DNA of 7,700 bases, taken from CAYPEL01 sp964409635. Its GTDB lineage: Bacteria > Pseudomonadota > Gammaproteobacteria > DSM-19610. Of this stretch, positions 7,291 through 7,700 are shown one piece after another (the stretch's first letter is position 1; the number at the start of each line of letters is the position of its first letter). A model generated the notes under the pieces. That model was not told the DNA's origin and made no database searches. It saw only the letters and a program-made list of their open reading frames with translations. The translations under genes and the position numbers were made by a program. The DNA is taken from the NCBI GenBank assembly GCA_964409635.1, contig CAYPEL010000136.1:1-7700 (forward strand). Reading direction: 5' to 3'.

Positions 7291-7533
7291 CTATTTACCG
7301 GCGCCGCACTTACCTTCGCCGCATTTGCCTTCACCGCACTTGCCCTCGGCTGCTTTCTTAGCGCCGCCGCATTTGCCTTCACCGCATTTACCTTCTGCTG
7401 CAGCACTTGCTGCTTTACCATCCACGGAATCAGATTTAAATGGATTGCTGCCATCACCGGAACAAGCGGACAACGCGGTGACCAATACAGCACTTGCCGC
7501 CAAAGATGTAAGGTGTGGGAATTTATGAGCCAT
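7291..7533 (-). CDS. HvfA-like EGKCG-repeat precursor peptide with lipobox-type signal
   Basis: The 80-residue product is small and low in complexity. Residues 1-23 form a secretion signal: His/Lys-containing start, hydrophobic 8-23, then LSAC at 21-24, matching a lipobox with Ser at +2. NPF follows at 30-32, then an Ala/Ser-rich stretch. The C-terminal half has five EGKCG units, two at 47-56 and three at 63-77, separated by GAKKAA. The five repeat cysteines are 50, 55, 66, 71 and 76. EGKCG repeats after a signal peptide define HvfA-family precursors, in which an MNIO enzyme (DUF692, HvfB) with HvfC converts cysteines to copper-binding oxazolone/thioamide groups. Membership is inferred from these motifs; modification is unproven and no such enzyme is in this window. 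The ATG at 7533 has a strong GAGGAG five bases upstream, unlike the neighbouring genes. The gene stands alone, convergent with queG and followed by a terminator. An unmodified thiol-rich, metallothionein-like lipoprotein is the main alternative. Confidence 0.85.
   Translation of the reverse strand: MAHKFPHLTSLAASAVLVTALSACSGDGSNPFKSDSVDGKAASAAAEGKCGEGKCGGAKKAAEGKCGEGKCGEGKCGAGK
7303..7395 (-). repeat. 15-base tandem repeats encoding EGKCG (2 + 3 copies)
   Basis: Five 15-base units encode EGKCG: two at 7366-7395 and three at 7303-7347, split by an 18-base spacer encoding GAKKAA. Two units are identical (GAAGGCAAATGCGGC), and the others differ only at third codon positions. The protein sequence of each unit is perfectly conserved while the DNA has begun to drift. 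This suggests copy-number change by slippage or unequal recombination with selection to keep the motif. Confidence 0.9.
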
Positions 7534-7538
7534 GGTTA

Positions 7539-7544
7539 CTCCTC
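7539..7544 (-). promoter_or_regulatory. Strong Shine-Dalgarno for the EGKCG gene
   Basis: GAGGAG on the minus strand lies five bases before the ATG at 7533. It is the best ribosome binding site in the window and suggests efficient translation of the small peptide. Confidence 0.75.
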
Positions 7545-7647
7545 GTCAAAAATTGGAAATCCCGGGTTAATTAAGCCAAGGATAAAGCCCTTGCCCAGTA
7601 CAGGCACGGATACAAGCGCATAGAATGCCATATTGTGCCGAAAAATG

Positions 7648-7668
7648 ACAATATTGTAGTTATTTAAC
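7648..7668 (-). promoter_or_regulatory. Possible promoter/operator region of the EGKCG gene
   Basis: About 115-135 bases upstream of the gene lie two adjacent palindromes, ACAATATTGT (7648-7657) and GTTATTTAAC (7659-7668). On the minus strand the overlap contains TACAAT (7653-7658), five of six matches to a -10 box, but no good -35 is visible at the right distance. The palindromes could bind a dimeric regulator such as a metal sensor, which is inference only. The rest of 7545-7700 shows no gene. Confidence 0.25.
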
Positions 7669-7700
7669 AGTATGTTGGTCTGACACAGGTTGCAGTCTTT

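Noticed and set aside
7325..7623. Plus-strand open frames opposite the EGKCG gene, including proline-rich and Phe/Thr/Ala-rich translations.
   Set aside because: Their repetitive composition mirrors the antisense of the EGKCG repeats, and they lack a ribosome binding site or known domains.

Overview
This window holds a conserved housekeeping block of a Gammaproteobacterium, with one small accessory-type gene at its right edge. The gene order is queG divergent from nnr-tsaE-amiB-mutL, the arrangement known from Escherichia coli and many other Gammaproteobacteria, where miaA and hfq usually follow mutL. The MutL here carries a metal-binding endonuclease motif of the Pseudomonas type (DMHA-x2-E-x4-E). 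This points away from enterics and towards a MutH-lacking lineage such as Pseudomonadales or Cellvibrionales. That placement is inference from protein features, and I do not name a genus.

Layout: positions 1-64 lie downstream of mutL and are too short to assign. mutL (65-1834), amiB (2126-4003), tsaE (4156-4596) and nnr (4583-6073) are all on the minus strand, and transcription runs from nnr towards mutL. nnr and tsaE overlap by 14 bases. tsaE and amiB are separated by 152 bases containing a plausible sigma-70 promoter. amiB and mutL are separated by 291 bases containing a perfect 19-bp inverted repeat (1957-2014) that looks like a REP/MITE-type intergenic element. queG (6138-7235) runs rightward from a 64-base divergent intergenic region. 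It meets a minus-strand small gene (7291-7533) tail to tail across a perfect 13-bp hairpin (7238-7271).

The housekeeping genes act in unrelated maintenance tasks: repair of damaged NAD(P)H (Nnr), tRNA t6A synthesis (TsaE), septal peptidoglycan cleavage (AmiB), DNA mismatch repair (MutL) and the last step of queuosine synthesis (QueG). AmiB is unusual in carrying four LysM repeats after its catalytic domain.

The most interesting gene is the 80-residue protein at 7291-7533. It has a secretion signal with a lipobox-like LSAC, an NPF element, and five copies of EGKCG encoded by 15-base repeats. This is the hallmark of HvfA-type precursor peptides, whose EGKCG cysteines are converted to copper-binding oxazolone/thioamide groups by an MNIO enzyme (DUF692) with a partner protein. 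No such enzyme is encoded in the window. The gene is followed immediately by a terminator hairpin and a convergent gene, so it appears to be a single-gene, orphan precursor with its own promoter and a strong ribosome binding site.
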